From Polynucleobacter campilacus (GTDB taxonomy: Bacteria > Pseudomonadota > Gammaproteobacteria > Burkholderiales > Burkholderiaceae): a DNA stretch of 64,000 nt. The notes beneath the pieces were generated by a model. The model was not told where the DNA came from. It saw nothing but the letters and a program-made list of their open reading frames with translations, and ran no database searches. The translations under genes and the position numbers were made by a program. Below, piece after piece: positions 21,189-30,861 of the stretch; the stretch's first letter is position 1; the number at the start of each line of letters is the position of its first letter. The DNA is taken from the NCBI RefSeq assembly GCF_002206625.1, contig NZ_NGUP01000001.1, forward strand, positions 186,001 through 250,000. The letters are read 5' to 3'.

Positions 21189-23789
21189 TTAAGCCCCCAA
21201 AGCCTCAAGCAACTCAGTTTCTAACTGGATCTGTAATTTAGGATTCTTACCTAAATTAGCTGCATCGAGTAGTAATACATCTTCCACTCGCTCGCCTAGG
21301 GTATTAATTCGTGCGGTATGAATGGATACCTGATGTTTGGCTAGCACTCTAGAGATTGTGTAGAGCAAGCCGGTGCGGTCACTAGCGGATAGTGCGAGTG
21401 TGTAATATCTGCCACGCTCATCCGGAACCATATGAACGCGTGGTTGAATCGGGAAGGTGCGTGATTGCCTGGAGAGGCGACCCATGCTTGGGTTGGGCAA
21501 GGGATCTGCATTCGTTAGAGCAGCGGTTAACTCAAACTCAACCAGTTGAATGATGTCTCTATAACTGCCGCCCTCATCTACCAAGGTACTGCCAGATATT
21601 TGGAAGGTATCTAAAGCATAACCATGACGAGTCGTATGAATGCGAGCATCCCAAATCGAGAAACCATGTCTTTCAAAATAGGCGCAGATTCTGGCAAAGA
21701 GATCTTCTTGGTCTTTCACGTAAACGGCTACTTGTAATCCTTCGCCAATAGGTGATAGCCTTGCTCTGACAATTACTTGATCGTTGTTGACTTTGTTGTA
21801 CAGATGTCGGGTGAGCCAAGCAATATCAGATGAATCCTGCCTTAAGAAGAAGGCGACATCTAGTTGCTTCCAGAGATCTTCATAGGACTCATCATCAATG
21901 CCGTAGAGACGCAATTTAGCCCTAGACTCTTCTTGATGTTGGGCCAGTTCTGAAGAGGCATCAGGCTTAGCGCCGCCGAGTACTCTGAGTGTGGCGCGAT
22001 AGAGGTCTTCTAATAACTTACCTTTCCAGGCGTTCCAGACCTTAGGGCTAGTACCGCGCACATCAGCAACGGTTAATAAGTAGAGTGCAGTCAGGTGACG
22101 CTCATCACCTACTTTTTTGGCAAATGCTCTGACGACATCTGGGTCGGTGATATCTTGCTTCTGAGCTGTCTGGCTCATATTGAGATGTTCAGCAACTAGC
22201 CATACTACGAGCTCAGTATCTTTTTTATCCAAGCCATGCTCTTTTGCAAACTTACGCACATCAGCTCTACCAAGCTCTGAGTGATCGCCGCCGCGGCCTT
22301 TGGCAATGTCATGGAATAGAGCGGCTATTACTAATAGCCATGGTTTTTCAAAGTGAGCAATGAGGCCACTGCAGAAGGGAAATTCATGGGTATGCTCGAT
22401 CACCATGAAGCGACGTACATTGCGTAGCACCATCAAAATATGTTGATCTACTGTATAGATATGAAACAAGTCATGCTGCATCTGCCCAACAATTCTTCTA
22501 AAGGCCGGCAGGTAGCGACCTAGGACGCTGGTGCGATTCATGAGCTGAAATGCGCGAGTGACGCCATCAGGTTGTTTTAACAGCTCCATAAAAAGCGCTC
22601 TGTTGACTGGGGCGGCGCGCCATTTACTGTCCATTTTTTGACGAGCGTTATACAGGGCTCTAAAAATAGTTGCAGAGAGACTCTTCACATTGGATGTTTG
22701 AGCAAACACCAAAAAGGTTCGCAGAATTTGCTCAGGATGTTTTTGGTAAAGCTGCGGATCAGTAATATCCAGAACCCCTTGTCGCTCAATGAAATACTCA
22801 TTACCTTCACCAGCAATGGTGTGAGTTGTTTTCGACTCTTGTGGAAAGAGGAGTGCTTCAATGTTTTGTAAAAGTACATCATTGAGTTGATTGACAGCTT
22901 TTGCAGCCCAGTAGTAGCGACGCATAATCGCTTCACTAGCCAGGCGAGAGGACTCTTCTTCAATACCCATGGACTTGGCTAAGGCGGTCTGTAAGTCAAA
23001 GACGATCACATCTTGCCTTCGCCCTGCAAGTAAATGGAGGTTGGCTCTGAGTGTCTCTAAAAAACGCTGATTTCGATTTAATTCAGTGAGCTCGCGTTGG
23101 GTCACTAAGCCTGCTTCATTTAAGTCTTTAAAGGTCTTGCCAAGTAATGCTGCTTTACTAACCCAGGAAATAATTTGTAGATCTCGTAATCCACCAGGAC
23201 TCTCTTTGCAATTAGGCTCAAGCGAGTAGGGTGTGTCCTGATATTTATAGTGACGCTGAATTTGCTCTGCCAGCTTTGCTTGGAAGAAAGCCTTGGGATC
23301 CATGGCAGCTTCAAACGCCTTTGTGAATTCTTTCAATAGCGGTCTATTGCCGCAAATGAATCGCCCTTCGAGCAAAGAAGTGCGCACGGTGATATCTTGT
23401 TCCGACTCCGAAATACATTCAGCAACCGTTCTTACTGAAGAGGCAATCTCTAGGCCGGCATCCCAACAGCTAGCAACATATTGCTCAACCTTTTTGGATA
23501 AGGATTGGGCCAACTCATCATTTGCAGGAAGTAGGATGAGGATATCAATATCAGAGTAAGGGAACAGTGAGCTTCTACCGTACCCCCCAACTGCCAGCAA
23601 AGTGGCGTCATTATTTAAACCACAATCACTCCAAAATTGAGTGAGAAGCTGATCTGTGACTTTGCTTAACTGCTTAGTCAGTTTGCCAACAGCTTGAGTT
23701 TTTTTAAACTCAGTGTAGGCAGTTTCTCGCGCAGCGCGCAGACTGGCTGCATTAGTAATCTGACTTGTCCCTTGCTGCAAATCGCTCAT
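21189..23789 (-). CDS. glnD: Bifunctional PII uridylyltransferase / uridylyl-removing enzyme GlnD
   Basis: Nitrogen sensor that uridylylates or deuridylylates the PII protein according to glutamine level. The 866 residues show a nucleotidyltransferase domain with [17 protein letters not shown] (about residues 66-82), a central helical part, an HD hydrolase domain with [13 protein letters not shown] (about 490) and two C-terminal ACT domains (about 675-750 and 785-860) that bind glutamine. All catalytic motifs are present. It starts four bases after map, the usual map-glnD order. The PII gene is not in the window. Confidence 0.97.
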   Translation of the reverse strand: MSDLQQGTSQITNAASLRAARETAYTEFKKTQAVGKLTKQLSKVTDQLLTQFWSDCGLNNDATLLAVGGYGRSSLFPYSDIDILILLPANDELAQSLSKKVEQYVASCWDAGLEIASSVRTVAECISESEQDITVRTSLLEGRFICGNRPLLKEFTKAFEAAMDPKAFFQAKLAEQIQRHYKYQDTPYSLEPNCKESPGGLRDLQIISWVSKAALLGKTFKDLNEAGLVTQRELTELNRNQRFLETLRANLHLLAGRRQDVIVFDLQTALAKSMGIEEESSRLASEAIMRRYYWAAKAVNQLNDVLLQNIEALLFPQESKTTHTIAGEGNEYFIERQGVLDITDPQLYQKHPEQILRTFLVFAQTSNVKSLSATIFRALYNARQKMDSKWRAAPVNRALFMELLKQPDGVTRAFQLMNRTSVLGRYLPAFRRIVGQMQHDLFHIYTVDQHILMVLRNVRRFMVIEHTHEFPFCSGLIAHFEKPWLLVIAALFHDIAKGRGGDHSELGRADVRKFAKEHGLDKKDTELVVWLVAEHLNMSQTAQKQDITDPDVVRAFAKKVGDERHLTALYLLTVADVRGTSPKVWNAWKGKLLEDLYRATLRVLGGAKPDASSELAQHQEESRAKLRLYGIDDESYEDLWKQLDVAFFLRQDSSDIAWLTRHLYNKVNNDQVIVRARLSPIGEGLQVAVYVKDQEDLFARICAYFERHGFSIWDARIHTTRHGYALDTFQISGSTLVDEGGSYRDIIQLVEFELTAALTNADPLPNPSMGRLSRQSRTFPIQPRVHMVPDERGRYYTLALSASDRTGLLYTISRVLAKHQVSIHTARINTLGERVEDVLLLDAANLGKNPKLQIQLETELLEALGA

Positions 23790-23793
23790 AGAT

Positions 23794-24630
23794 TTAAGCG
23801 CTGGCTAGCGATGGTCTAAAAGAAAGATCTTTGACACAATCAGGCGCAGGGTTACTTCCTTCGGACCAGGTTAAGACTTCAACACCAGTTTGTGTAACCA
23901 AGAGAGTGTGCTCCCACTGTGTGGACAAGCTGCGATCTTTTGTTTTGACGGTCCACTGATCTGGCATCGTACGGATATCGCGACGGCCAGCATTAATCAT
24001 AGGCTCGATTGTGAAAGTCATGCCAGCAACGAGCTTTTCACCGGTGCCAGGTTTGCCATAGTGCAGAATTTGCGGATCTTGATGAAATACTTTGCCGATA
24101 CCATGGCCACAATATTCACGTACTACAGAGTAGCCAGATTTTTCAGCATGGGTTTGAATAACGTGACCAATATCACCGAGTGATGCCCCTGGTTTAACTT
24201 GGGCTATACCAAGCCACATACATTCAAAAGTCACTTGGGTAAGACGTTTTGCCATGACAGAAACTTCACCCACCATGAACATGCGACTAGTGTCGCCGTA
24301 GTAGCCATCGGGCGTAATCACTGTGATATCTAAATTAACAACATCACCACTCTTTAAAACTTTATCCCCCGGGATGCCGTGACAAATCACATCATTGACT
24401 GAGGTACAAATAGAAGCTGGAAATGGTGGGTAGCCAGGAGGCTGGTAGTTGAGTGGTGCAGGAATCGTCTTTTGGACATCGCGCATGTACTCATGGCAAA
24501 TCCGGTCCAATTCTCCGGTGGTCACTCCAGCCTTGACATGGGGCGTTACATGATCCAAAACTTCGCTAGCCAAGCGGCCAGCTTCGCGCATTCCAAGGAT
24601 GTCTTTTTCTGCAGTAAATACACTATTCAT
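23794..24630 (-). CDS. map: Methionine aminopeptidase, type I
   Basis: Removes the N-terminal methionine from new proteins in the cytoplasm. The 278-residue pita-bread enzyme shows the metal ligands in sequence order: Asp in [18 protein letters not shown] (two Asp), His in CGHGIG, and Glu in TIEPM and QWEHT. The start ATG at 24630 gives the normal N-terminus ([18 protein letters not shown]). It is transcribed away from rpsB, a common arrangement, and overlaps no gene. The C-terminal tail is about ten residues longer than in E. coli. Confidence 0.96.
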   Translation of the reverse strand: MNSVFTAEKDILGMREAGRLASEVLDHVTPHVKAGVTTGELDRICHEYMRDVQKTIPAPLNYQPPGYPPFPASICTSVNDVICHGIPGDKVLKSGDVVNLDITVITPDGYYGDTSRMFMVGEVSVMAKRLTQVTFECMWLGIAQVKPGASLGDIGHVIQTHAEKSGYSVVREYCGHGIGKVFHQDPQILHYGKPGTGEKLVAGMTFTIEPMINAGRRDIRTMPDQWTVKTKDRSLSTQWEHTLLVTQTGVEVLTWSEGSNPAPDCVKDLSFRPSLASA

Positions 24631-24672
24631 GCCTTGATTATCAACGACTTGGATAGTTTTGACCTAACAAGA

Positions 24673-24691
24673 TTGCCTAAAATTTAGGCAA
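24673..24691. promoter_or_regulatory. Perfect 19-base inverted repeat upstream of map
   Basis: TTGCCTAAA and TTTAGGCAA flank a single central base. It is 43 bases before the map start codon, in the map/rpsB divergent gap, where an operator for the map-glnD transcript could lie. I do not recognise the binding protein. Confidence 0.45.
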
Positions 24692-24784
24692 GTACCTGCT
24701 GTGGAGGGTATCTGGAGTTACTTTCATGCTGCTTCACCCCTTCTAATCCTGGGCTAGGGCTAGCTAGAGCATTGATATTTAAGC

Positions 24785-24790
24785 TATAAT
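24785..24790 (+). promoter_or_regulatory. -10 box of the rpsB promoter
   Basis: A perfect TATAAT. No good -35 hexamer is seen at 16-18 bases upstream. It would place the transcript start near 24797 and give a leader of about 100 bases before rpsB. Confidence 0.5.
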
Positions 24791-24830
24791 TTCGGTCTCG
24801 GGTCTATTTTGGACTTGAAATCGCAAGTTG

Positions 24831-24874
24831 AGCCTTCCAGGGTGGCGTTTTTTAGCGCAGCTAGGACTCAATTT
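24831..24874 (+). promoter_or_regulatory. rpsB: Structured leader of rpsB, possible S2 autoregulatory site
   Basis: Between the presumed promoter and the rpsB start the RNA can fold with an outer stem GAG-CCT paired with AGG-A-CTC (one bulge) and an inner GCG...CGC hairpin. Ribosomal protein S2 is known to repress its own operon through the rpsB leader in other proteobacteria. That this fold is the S2 target is inference. Confidence 0.35.
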
Positions 24875-24898
24875 TAGAACCAACCCTTAGGAGAAGTT

Positions 24899-25648
24899 AT
24901 GTCAGTAACGATGCGTCAAATGCTGGAAGCCGGTTGCCATTTTGGTCACCAAACGCGCTTCTGGTCCCCAAAGATGGCCCCATATATTTTCGGTCATCGT
25001 AACAAAATCCACATTATTAACTTGGAAAAAACATTGCCAATGTTTCAGGACGCCCTGAAATTTGCAAAACAAGTTTCTGCTAATCGTGGCACGATTTTAT
25101 TTGTTGGTACTAAGCGTCAATCACGCGAGATCATTGCTGAAGAAGCAACTCGTGCTGGCATGCCTTATATCGATAGCCGTTGGTTGGGCGGTACGCTCAC
25201 CAATTTCAAAACTGTTAAGGGTTCCCTCAAGCGCTTGAAGGACATGGCAGTAGCTAAAGAGGCGGGCGACTGGGACAAGCTTTCTAAGAAAGAAGCCTTG
25301 ACTAATGACCGTGATCTCGACAAATTGCAAAAAGCACTTGGTGGCATTCAGGATCTGAATGGTGTTCCTGATGCCATTTTCGTAGTGGACGTTGGTTATC
25401 ACAAGATTGCAATTACTGAGGCTAACAAGCTTGGTATTCCAGTGATTGCTGTTGTAGATACCAACCACTCACCAGAAGGTATTGACTACATTATTCCTGG
25501 TAATGATGACTCTAGTAAAGCGGTAACCCTTTACACACGCGGCATTGCCGATGCAATCTTAGATGGCCGTGCAAATGCAGTTCAAGAAGTAATGACTGCC
25601 ATTAAAGAAGGCGAAGAAGAGTTTGTTGAAGAAGGGAAAGCTGAATAA
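24899..25648 (+). CDS. rpsB: 30S ribosomal protein S2
   Basis: Small-subunit ribosomal protein, 249 residues, located on the back of the 30S between head and body. The N-terminus [18 protein letters not shown] and the segments [14 protein letters not shown] and [13 protein letters not shown] are family landmarks. TAGGAG precedes the ATG at 24899 by five bases. Its stop codon overlaps the tsf start by one base, the universal rpsB-tsf pairing, so the two are coupled. The last residues are acidic and variable, as usual. Confidence 0.99.
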   Translation: MSVTMRQMLEAGCHFGHQTRFWSPKMAPYIFGHRNKIHIINLEKTLPMFQDALKFAKQVSANRGTILFVGTKRQSREIIAEEATRAGMPYIDSRWLGGTLTNFKTVKGSLKRLKDMAVAKEAGDWDKLSKKEALTNDRDLDKLQKALGGIQDLNGVPDAIFVVDVGYHKIAITEANKLGIPVIAVVDTNHSPEGIDYIIPGNDDSSKAVTLYTRGIADAILDGRANAVQEVMTAIKEGEEEFVEEGKAE

Positions 25649-26532
25649 TGGCCGCTATCACAGCTGCAATGGTTGGCGAGTTACGCGCCAAGACTGATGC
25701 TCCAATGATGGAGTGCAAAAAGGCTTTGACCGAGGCTGATGGTGATATGGCACGTGCAGAAGAAATTCTGCGTGTAAAGCTAGGTAGTAAAGCCGGTAAA
25801 GCTGCTTCTCGTGTCACTGCTGAAGGTATTGTTGCTTCATTCATCAATGGCAATAACGGTGCTTTGCTTGAAGTGAACTGCGAAACCGATTTCGTTTCTA
25901 AGAACGACGATTTCTTGGCATTTACAAACGAGTGCGTCAAGTTGATTTCTGAAAAGAACCCAGCTGACGTTGCTGCTTTATTGGCATTGCCACTGAATGG
26001 TAAAACAGTTGATGAGGTTCGTAGCGCATTGATCGGTAAGATCGGCGAAAACATCATGCCGCGTCGCTTTAAGCGTTTCGCCGGTAGCAGTAAGTTGGTT
26101 TCCTATCTCCATGGCACCCGCATCGGTGTGATGGTTGAATATGAGGGTGACGAAACTGCTGCTAAGGATGTAGCAATGCATATTGCTGCGATGAAGCCTG
26201 TGGCTCTATCTACGGCTGATGTTCCTGCTGAATCTATTGCGATTGAGCGTAGCGTTGCTGTACAAAAGGCTGCTGAATCTGGCAAACCACCAGAAATCGT
26301 TGAGAAGATGGTTGAAGGCTCTATTCAGAAATACCTTAAAGAAGTTTCTTTGCTAAACCAAACTTTCGTCAAGAACGATAAGCAAACGGTTGAGCAAATG
26401 CTCAAGGCTGCAAATACAACAATCAAGGGTTTCACCATGTTTGTTGTAGGTGAGGGCATTGAGAAGCGTCAAGACGACTTTGCGGCTGAAGTCGCCGCTC
26501 AGGTAGCTGCTGCCTCTAAAGCTACTGCTTAA
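25648..26532 (+). CDS. tsf: Translation elongation factor Ts
   Basis: Nucleotide exchange factor that releases GDP from EF-Tu. The N-terminal UBA-like part ([19 protein letters not shown]) carries the invariant [11 protein letters not shown] motif, then the core and a coiled-coil excursion (about residues 185-225). The 294 residues match proteobacterial EF-Ts. The ATG shares its A with the rpsB stop codon (TAATG). A strong hairpin terminator follows 41 bases after the stop. Confidence 0.99.
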   Translation: MAAITAAMVGELRAKTDAPMMECKKALTEADGDMARAEEILRVKLGSKAGKAASRVTAEGIVASFINGNNGALLEVNCETDFVSKNDDFLAFTNECVKLISEKNPADVAALLALPLNGKTVDEVRSALIGKIGENIMPRRFKRFAGSSKLVSYLHGTRIGVMVEYEGDETAAKDVAMHIAAMKPVALSTADVPAESIAIERSVAVQKAAESGKPPEIVEKMVEGSIQKYLKEVSLLNQTFVKNDKQTVEQMLKAANTTIKGFTMFVVGEGIEKRQDDFAAEVAAQVAAASKATA

Positions 26533-26573
26533 TTAGCCATTTTGGGGTTTGCCCCAGATGGTCGGTAATACCC

Positions 26574-26612
26574 AAAAGGGCATAGAAACTCAGGTTTCTA
26601 TGCCCTTTTGTT
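26574..26612 (+). terminator. Rho-independent terminator of rpsB-tsf
   Basis: A perfect 16-base-pair stem (26574-26589 with 26594-26609) with a TCAG loop, flanked by A and T runs, so it could also work on the other strand. It separates rpsB-tsf from the pyrH run. Confidence 0.92.
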
Positions 26613-26674
26613 TGATCTTTCCCAAGCCCTTTATAATTTGGCCAAGATATTAAAAAGTGCTTAAAGATCAATAA

Positions 26675-26697
26675 GCTAAGTAAGTAAATTACTTAGC
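26675..26697. promoter_or_regulatory. Perfect inverted repeat just upstream of pyrH
   Basis: Nine-base arms GCTAAGTAA and TTACTTAGC are separated by five bases. It lies 21 bases before the pyrH ATG, next to the weak ribosome binding site ACGGA, so it may act as an operator or as an RNA hairpin at the start of the pyrH-frr-uppS run. Confidence 0.45.
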
Positions 26698-26718
26698 AAA
26701 TTACGGAAAAATAAAAAT

Positions 26719-27429
26719 ATGCCAGCCTACAAACGCGTCCTCCTCAAACTATCTGGTGAAGCCCTTATGGGTGATGATGCTTTTGGTATCAACCCGGTAA
26801 CCATTGATTCCATGGTTGCAGAAATAGCCCAAGTGGTCAGTAGCGGCATTGAGCTGGCTATTGTGATTGGCGGGGGTAATATTTTCCGAGGTGTTGCTGG
26901 TGGTGCTGCTGGTATGGATCGGGCTACTGCAGATTACATGGGTATGTTGGCTACCATGATGAATTCCCTCGCATTACAAGATGCTTTGCGTCAAAAAGGG
27001 GTTGAAGCGCGAGTGCAATCAGCCCTTCGAATGGACCAAGTGGTTGAGCCTTACATACGTCCGCGTGCAATTCGTGCGATGAGTGAAGGCAAGGTAGTGA
27101 TCTTTGCGGCCGGTACAGGCAACCCATTCTTTACAACCGATACAGCAGCTGCTCTGCGCGGTGCTGAGATGGGTGTCGATGTCATGCTCAAGGCGACCAA
27201 GGTCGACGGCATTTATAGTGCTGATCCCGTTAAAGATCCAACAGCAACTTTATATAAGACCATTACATTTGATGAAGCAATCATTAAAAACTTGCAAGTC
27301 ATGGATGCCACTGCATTTGCTTTATGCCGTGACCGTAAATTACCGATCAAAGTATTTTCGATTCTCAAGCCAGGTGCACTCATGCGCGTAGTAAATGGTG
27401 AATCTGAGGGTACTTTGGTACACGCTTAA
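26719..27429 (+). CDS. pyrH: UMP kinase
   Basis: Hexameric UMP kinase that makes UDP from UMP and ATP, feeding pyrimidine nucleotide pools and UDP-sugar synthesis. The 236-residue amino-acid-kinase fold shows KLSGEALMG near the N-terminus, the GGGNIFRG loop, [14 protein letters not shown] and the C-terminal LRVVNGE-like segment. Eleven bases separate it from frr, the common pyrH-frr order. It begins the long run that reaches to about 39.9 kb. Confidence 0.98.
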   Translation: MPAYKRVLLKLSGEALMGDDAFGINPVTIDSMVAEIAQVVSSGIELAIVIGGGNIFRGVAGGAAGMDRATADYMGMLATMMNSLALQDALRQKGVEARVQSALRMDQVVEPYIRPRAIRAMSEGKVVIFAAGTGNPFFTTDTAAALRGAEMGVDVMLKATKVDGIYSADPVKDPTATLYKTITFDEAIIKNLQVMDATAFALCRDRKLPIKVFSILKPGALMRVVNGESEGTLVHA

Positions 27430-27440
27430 TAGGAGGCCTG

Positions 27441-28001
27441 ATGTCTGCAGCAGAAATTAAATCCACCACCGATCAAAAGATGCAAAAGTCTCTTGAGTCT
27501 TTGAAAAGTAGTTTGGCAAAGATTCGCTCTGGACGTGCTAATCCTGGAATTTTGGAGCACATTCAGGTGGATTACTACGGTAATCCAACGCCCTTGAGTC
27601 AAGTTGCCAGCTTAGGTTTAGCCGATGCTCGCACCATTAATGTTCAGCCATTTGAGAAGACAATGGTTGCCGCTATCGAAAAGGCGATTCGTGATTCTGA
27701 TTTGGGCTTAAACCCAGCATCACAAGGCACTGTGATCCGTGTACCGATGCCTGCTTTGACAGAAGAGCGTCGTCGCGATCTCACCAAAGTTGTGAAGGGT
27801 GAGGGCGAAGATGCCAAGATTGCTGTACGCAATTTACGTCGTGATGCCAATGAGCATTTAAAGCGCCTAACTAAAGATAAAGAAATTTCTGAGGATGATG
27901 AGCGTCGTGCGACTGAAGATATTCAGAAGATGACAGACAAGGCAGTAATTGATATTGACAAGCTCGTCTCTGAAAAAGAAAAAGAGATCATGACGGTTTA
28001 A
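27441..28001 (+). CDS. frr: Ribosome recycling factor
   Basis: Splits the post-termination ribosome together with EF-G. The 186-residue protein has the two-domain L shape: a three-helix bundle ([25 protein letters not shown] at the start, kept here only as a landmark of the first helix) and a small beta domain with YYGNPTPL, near residue 40. The Arg-rich KIRSGRAN motif that contacts rRNA is present. Standard position between pyrH and uppS, with GGAGG before the ATG. Confidence 0.98.
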   Translation: MSAAEIKSTTDQKMQKSLESLKSSLAKIRSGRANPGILEHIQVDYYGNPTPLSQVASLGLADARTINVQPFEKTMVAAIEKAIRDSDLGLNPASQGTVIRVPMPALTEERRRDLTKVVKGEGEDAKIAVRNLRRDANEHLKRLTKDKEISEDDERRATEDIQKMTDKAVIDIDKLVSEKEKEIMTV

Positions 28002-28026
28002 GGACCCGATTGAATTTAAGTCTCTC

Positions 28027-28800
28027 ATGACCCAACACCTCAGTTCAACCCAAGATATTCCAGAGTTCAGTGCGATTCCTCGCCATGTGGCAATCATCAT
28101 GGATGGCAATGGTCGGTGGGCTGGCAAACGCATGATGCCTCGTGTGGCTGGGCACTCTGAGGGTTTGTCTGCAGTTCGTAAGATTGTTCAAGAGTGTCAT
28201 CGCAGTGGTGTTCAATACCTGACTATTTTTGCCTTTAGTTCTGAGAACTGGCGCCGCCCTCCAGAAGAAGTCGGTTTTTTGATGAAACTATTTCTGAAAT
28301 CTCTGAAAGGTGAGGTTGCTCGCCTTGTAGAAAATGATATTTGCTTGCGCGTGATTGGTGATTTGAGTCGTTTTGATCCAGCCATCCAAGAAATGGTTCA
28401 GTTTTCGCAAGAAAAGACTGCTGGGTGTAAAGCGATTACCTTAACCGTTGCTGCAAACTATGGCGGCCGCTGGGATATCTTGCAAGCCATGCGCCGTTGC
28501 CTAGAAGTCAACCCCAATCTGAAGCCAGAGCAAGTGACTGAAGAGCTGCTTGCGCCCCATCTTTCGATGGCCTACGCTCCAGAGCCAGATTTATTTATTC
28601 GTACTGGTGGCGAGCAGCGTGTGAGCAACTTCTTGTTGTGGCAGTTGGCTTATACAGAACTGTATTTCACAGATATTTTATGGCCTGAATTTGATGAGCT
28701 CGAGCTGCGTAAAGCGTTTCATTGGTTTAGTCAGCGTGAGCGCCGCTTTGGGCGCACTAGCGCTCAGCTTGCATCGCAAGCTTTGAGTGACGCAGTTTGA
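28027..28800 (+). CDS. uppS: Undecaprenyl diphosphate synthase
   Basis: Cis-prenyltransferase that builds the C55 lipid carrier for peptidoglycan and O-antigen. The catalytic Asp is D26 in [10 protein letters not shown], followed by [10 protein letters not shown] and the C-terminal [15 protein letters not shown] and YTELYF motifs. The 257-residue length is normal. It ends as cdsA begins, so the two are likely coupled. Confidence 0.97.
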   Translation: MTQHLSSTQDIPEFSAIPRHVAIIMDGNGRWAGKRMMPRVAGHSEGLSAVRKIVQECHRSGVQYLTIFAFSSENWRRPPEEVGFLMKLFLKSLKGEVARLVENDICLRVIGDLSRFDPAIQEMVQFSQEKTAGCKAITLTVAANYGGRWDILQAMRRCLEVNPNLKPEQVTEELLAPHLSMAYAPEPDLFIRTGGEQRVSNFLLWQLAYTELYFTDILWPEFDELELRKAFHWFSQRERRFGRTSAQLASQALSDAV

Positions 28801-28819
28801 TTCTTTCAGTGGATCACCC

Positions 28820-29647
28820 ATGCTAAAAACCCGAGTGATTACTGCCCTTGTTCTGCTAGCAGTACTCTTGCCCATCCTGTTCTTATTGCCAGCTTTTTAT
28901 ATTGGCGCGTTCTTCTTGGCAGCCTTATTAGCTGCTGCATGGGAATGGAGTACTTTACTGGCTCCCCAAGCTAGGTGGGCGGCTTGGCTCTATGCATTAT
29001 TTTGCTTGGCCATCATTTTATTTCTGTTAGGCATGCAAAACGCATCTTGGCAATTTGCACTTCTACTCTTATCAGTCATTTTTTGGTTCTTTGTGGCGCC
29101 CTTTATTTTGGCAAAAGGCATCGACCTTTCTTTGCAAAAGTTACGCCCATTTTATGTGGTGCTCGGCTTGATTTTATTGCCGGCAACCTGGTTTTCACTG
29201 GTCTTCTTACGAGAGCTTGGCCTAGTATTTTTGTTGACAAGCATCGCTTTAGTATGGGTTGCTGATATTGGTGCTTACTTTGTTGGTAAGGCATTTGGTA
29301 AGCGTAAGTTGGCCATCCAAATCAGTCCCGGTAAGTCGGTTGAGGGCGCCATTGGCGGCCTTGTACTTTCTTATGGCTATGCATTGCTCTGCGTGATCTA
29401 TTTACCTTTTGAGTCCACTCTATTCGGAGCTTGGGCAATTCGTTTTGGCTGGGTAGCCATGTTTTTGATGGTGACGGTTTTAGTGGCCTTTAGCATCTTT
29501 GGCGATCTATTTGAGTCTCAGTTAAAGCGTTTGGCTGGAGTGAAAGACAGCAGCCATTTATTGCCTGGACATGGTGGCGTACTTGATCGCGTTGATGCAT
29601 TGATCCCAACAATGCCAATTGCAGCATTGCTAGCGGGATTTGTGTGA
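28820..29647 (+). CDS. cdsA: Phosphatidate cytidylyltransferase CdsA
   Basis: Integral membrane enzyme that makes CDP-diacylglycerol from phosphatidic acid and CTP, the branch point of phospholipid synthesis. About eight hydrophobic segments are visible, and near the C-terminus the signature SQLKRLAGVKDSSHLLPGHGG followed by DRVDAL. The frame is open from 28787 (inside uppS), but the protein should begin at the ATG at 28820 (MLKTRVITAL), giving 275 residues. Its stop overlaps the dxr start. Confidence 0.95.
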   Translation: MLKTRVITALVLLAVLLPILFLLPAFYIGAFFLAALLAAAWEWSTLLAPQARWAAWLYALFCLAIILFLLGMQNASWQFALLLLSVIFWFFVAPFILAKGIDLSLQKLRPFYVVLGLILLPATWFSLVFLRELGLVFLLTSIALVWVADIGAYFVGKAFGKRKLAIQISPGKSVEGAIGGLVLSYGYALLCVIYLPFESTLFGAWAIRFGWVAMFLMVTVLVAFSIFGDLFESQLKRLAGVKDSSHLLPGHGGVLDRVDALIPTMPIAALLAGFV

Positions 29648-30837
29648 TGACGATAAGGCATATCGCTATTTTGGGCTCTACAGGATCTATCGGCGTTAAT
29701 ACGCTGGATGTCATCCGCGCACATCCAGATCGATTTAAGGTAGCCGCCCTTACCGCCGGCAAGCAAATTGATCGATTAGCTCATCAGTGCGCAGAATTTA
29801 AGCCTAGTATTGCAGTTGTTGCAGATGCTGATGGAGCTACTCGTCTCAAGCAAATATTGCTTGATCAAAAAATCGATACACAAGTGCTCTATGGCCCTCA
29901 AGCGCTTGTAAGTGCTGTTACAGATTCAGGATGTGACACTGTGATGGCTGCAATAGTTGGTGCGGCTGGTTTAGTTCCCACCTTGGCTGCCGCTAAAGCA
30001 GGTAAAAGAGTATTGCTTGCCAACAAAGAAGCTTTAGTGATGTCCGGTAATTTATTCATGCAAGCAATGAAGCAGGGTGGAGGTGAGCTACTGCCGATTG
30101 ATAGCGAGCACAATGCAATCTTCCAATGTCTTCCCCCTCAATTCTCTAAAACACCAAACCCAAGTCTGGGAGTGGAAGAGTTGTGGTTAACTGCCTCAGG
30201 CGGCCCTTTTAGAAATACGCCCCTAGAGCAATTGGGGAGCATTACACCTGACCAAGCTTGCGCTCACCCAAATTGGGTCATGGGTAGAAAGATTTCAGTT
30301 GATTCAGCCACGATGATGAATAAGGGTCTCGAAGTGATTGAGGCGTTTTGGTTGTTTGGTTTGCCTTTAGAAAAAATTAAAGTGTTGATTCATCCACAAA
30401 GCGTAGTGCACTCTATGGTGCGCTACCGAGATGGCTCTGTGATTGCGCAGTTGGGTCAGCCAGATATGCGCACTCCTATTGCTTATGGTTTAGCTTGGCC
30501 AGAGCGTATCGAGGCTGGTGTTACGCAATTGAATTTGACTCAATTGTCAGCGTTAAGCTTTGCAGAACCAGACTTAGCGCACTTTCCTTGTTTGTCTTTG
30601 GCTTTTGCCGCTGCAAAAGCGGGGGGTACAGCGCCTACAGTTCTCAATGCAGCTAACGAGATGGCGGTAGCAGCATTCTTGAATGAAGGTATACCTTATT
30701 TGGATATTTCCTTGGTTGTTGAGAAGACATTAAATGTAATGCCGGTTTCAGATGCAGACTCAATCGAATATATTTTGGATATTGATATGCAAGCTAGAAA
30801 AGTGGCGCATGACATTATTAAATCTATCCGCTCTTAA
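29647..30837 (+). CDS. dxr: 1-deoxy-D-xylulose 5-phosphate reductoisomerase
   Basis: Second step of the MEP pathway: rearranges and reduces deoxyxylulose phosphate to 2-C-methyl-D-erythritol 4-phosphate with NADPH, supplying isoprenoid units used by UppS upstream. The NADPH-binding GSTGSIG is at the N-terminus, LLANKEALVMSG near 120, the metal and substrate motif LPIDSEHNAIFQ near 150, and NKGLEVIEA near 220. An alternative GTG lies three bases earlier (29644). The ATG shares bases with the cdsA stop (TGATG). Confidence 0.97.
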   Translation: MTIRHIAILGSTGSIGVNTLDVIRAHPDRFKVAALTAGKQIDRLAHQCAEFKPSIAVVADADGATRLKQILLDQKIDTQVLYGPQALVSAVTDSGCDTVMAAIVGAAGLVPTLAAAKAGKRVLLANKEALVMSGNLFMQAMKQGGGELLPIDSEHNAIFQCLPPQFSKTPNPSLGVEELWLTASGGPFRNTPLEQLGSITPDQACAHPNWVMGRKISVDSATMMNKGLEVIEAFWLFGLPLEKIKVLIHPQSVVHSMVRYRDGSVIAQLGQPDMRTPIAYGLAWPERIEAGVTQLNLTQLSALSFAEPDLAHFPCLSLAFAAAKAGGTAPTVLNAANEMAVAAFLNEGIPYLDISLVVEKTLNVMPVSDADSIEYILDIDMQARKVAHDIIKSIRS

Positions 30838-30861
30838 CTTACAAAGTAATTAGGAATTCAT

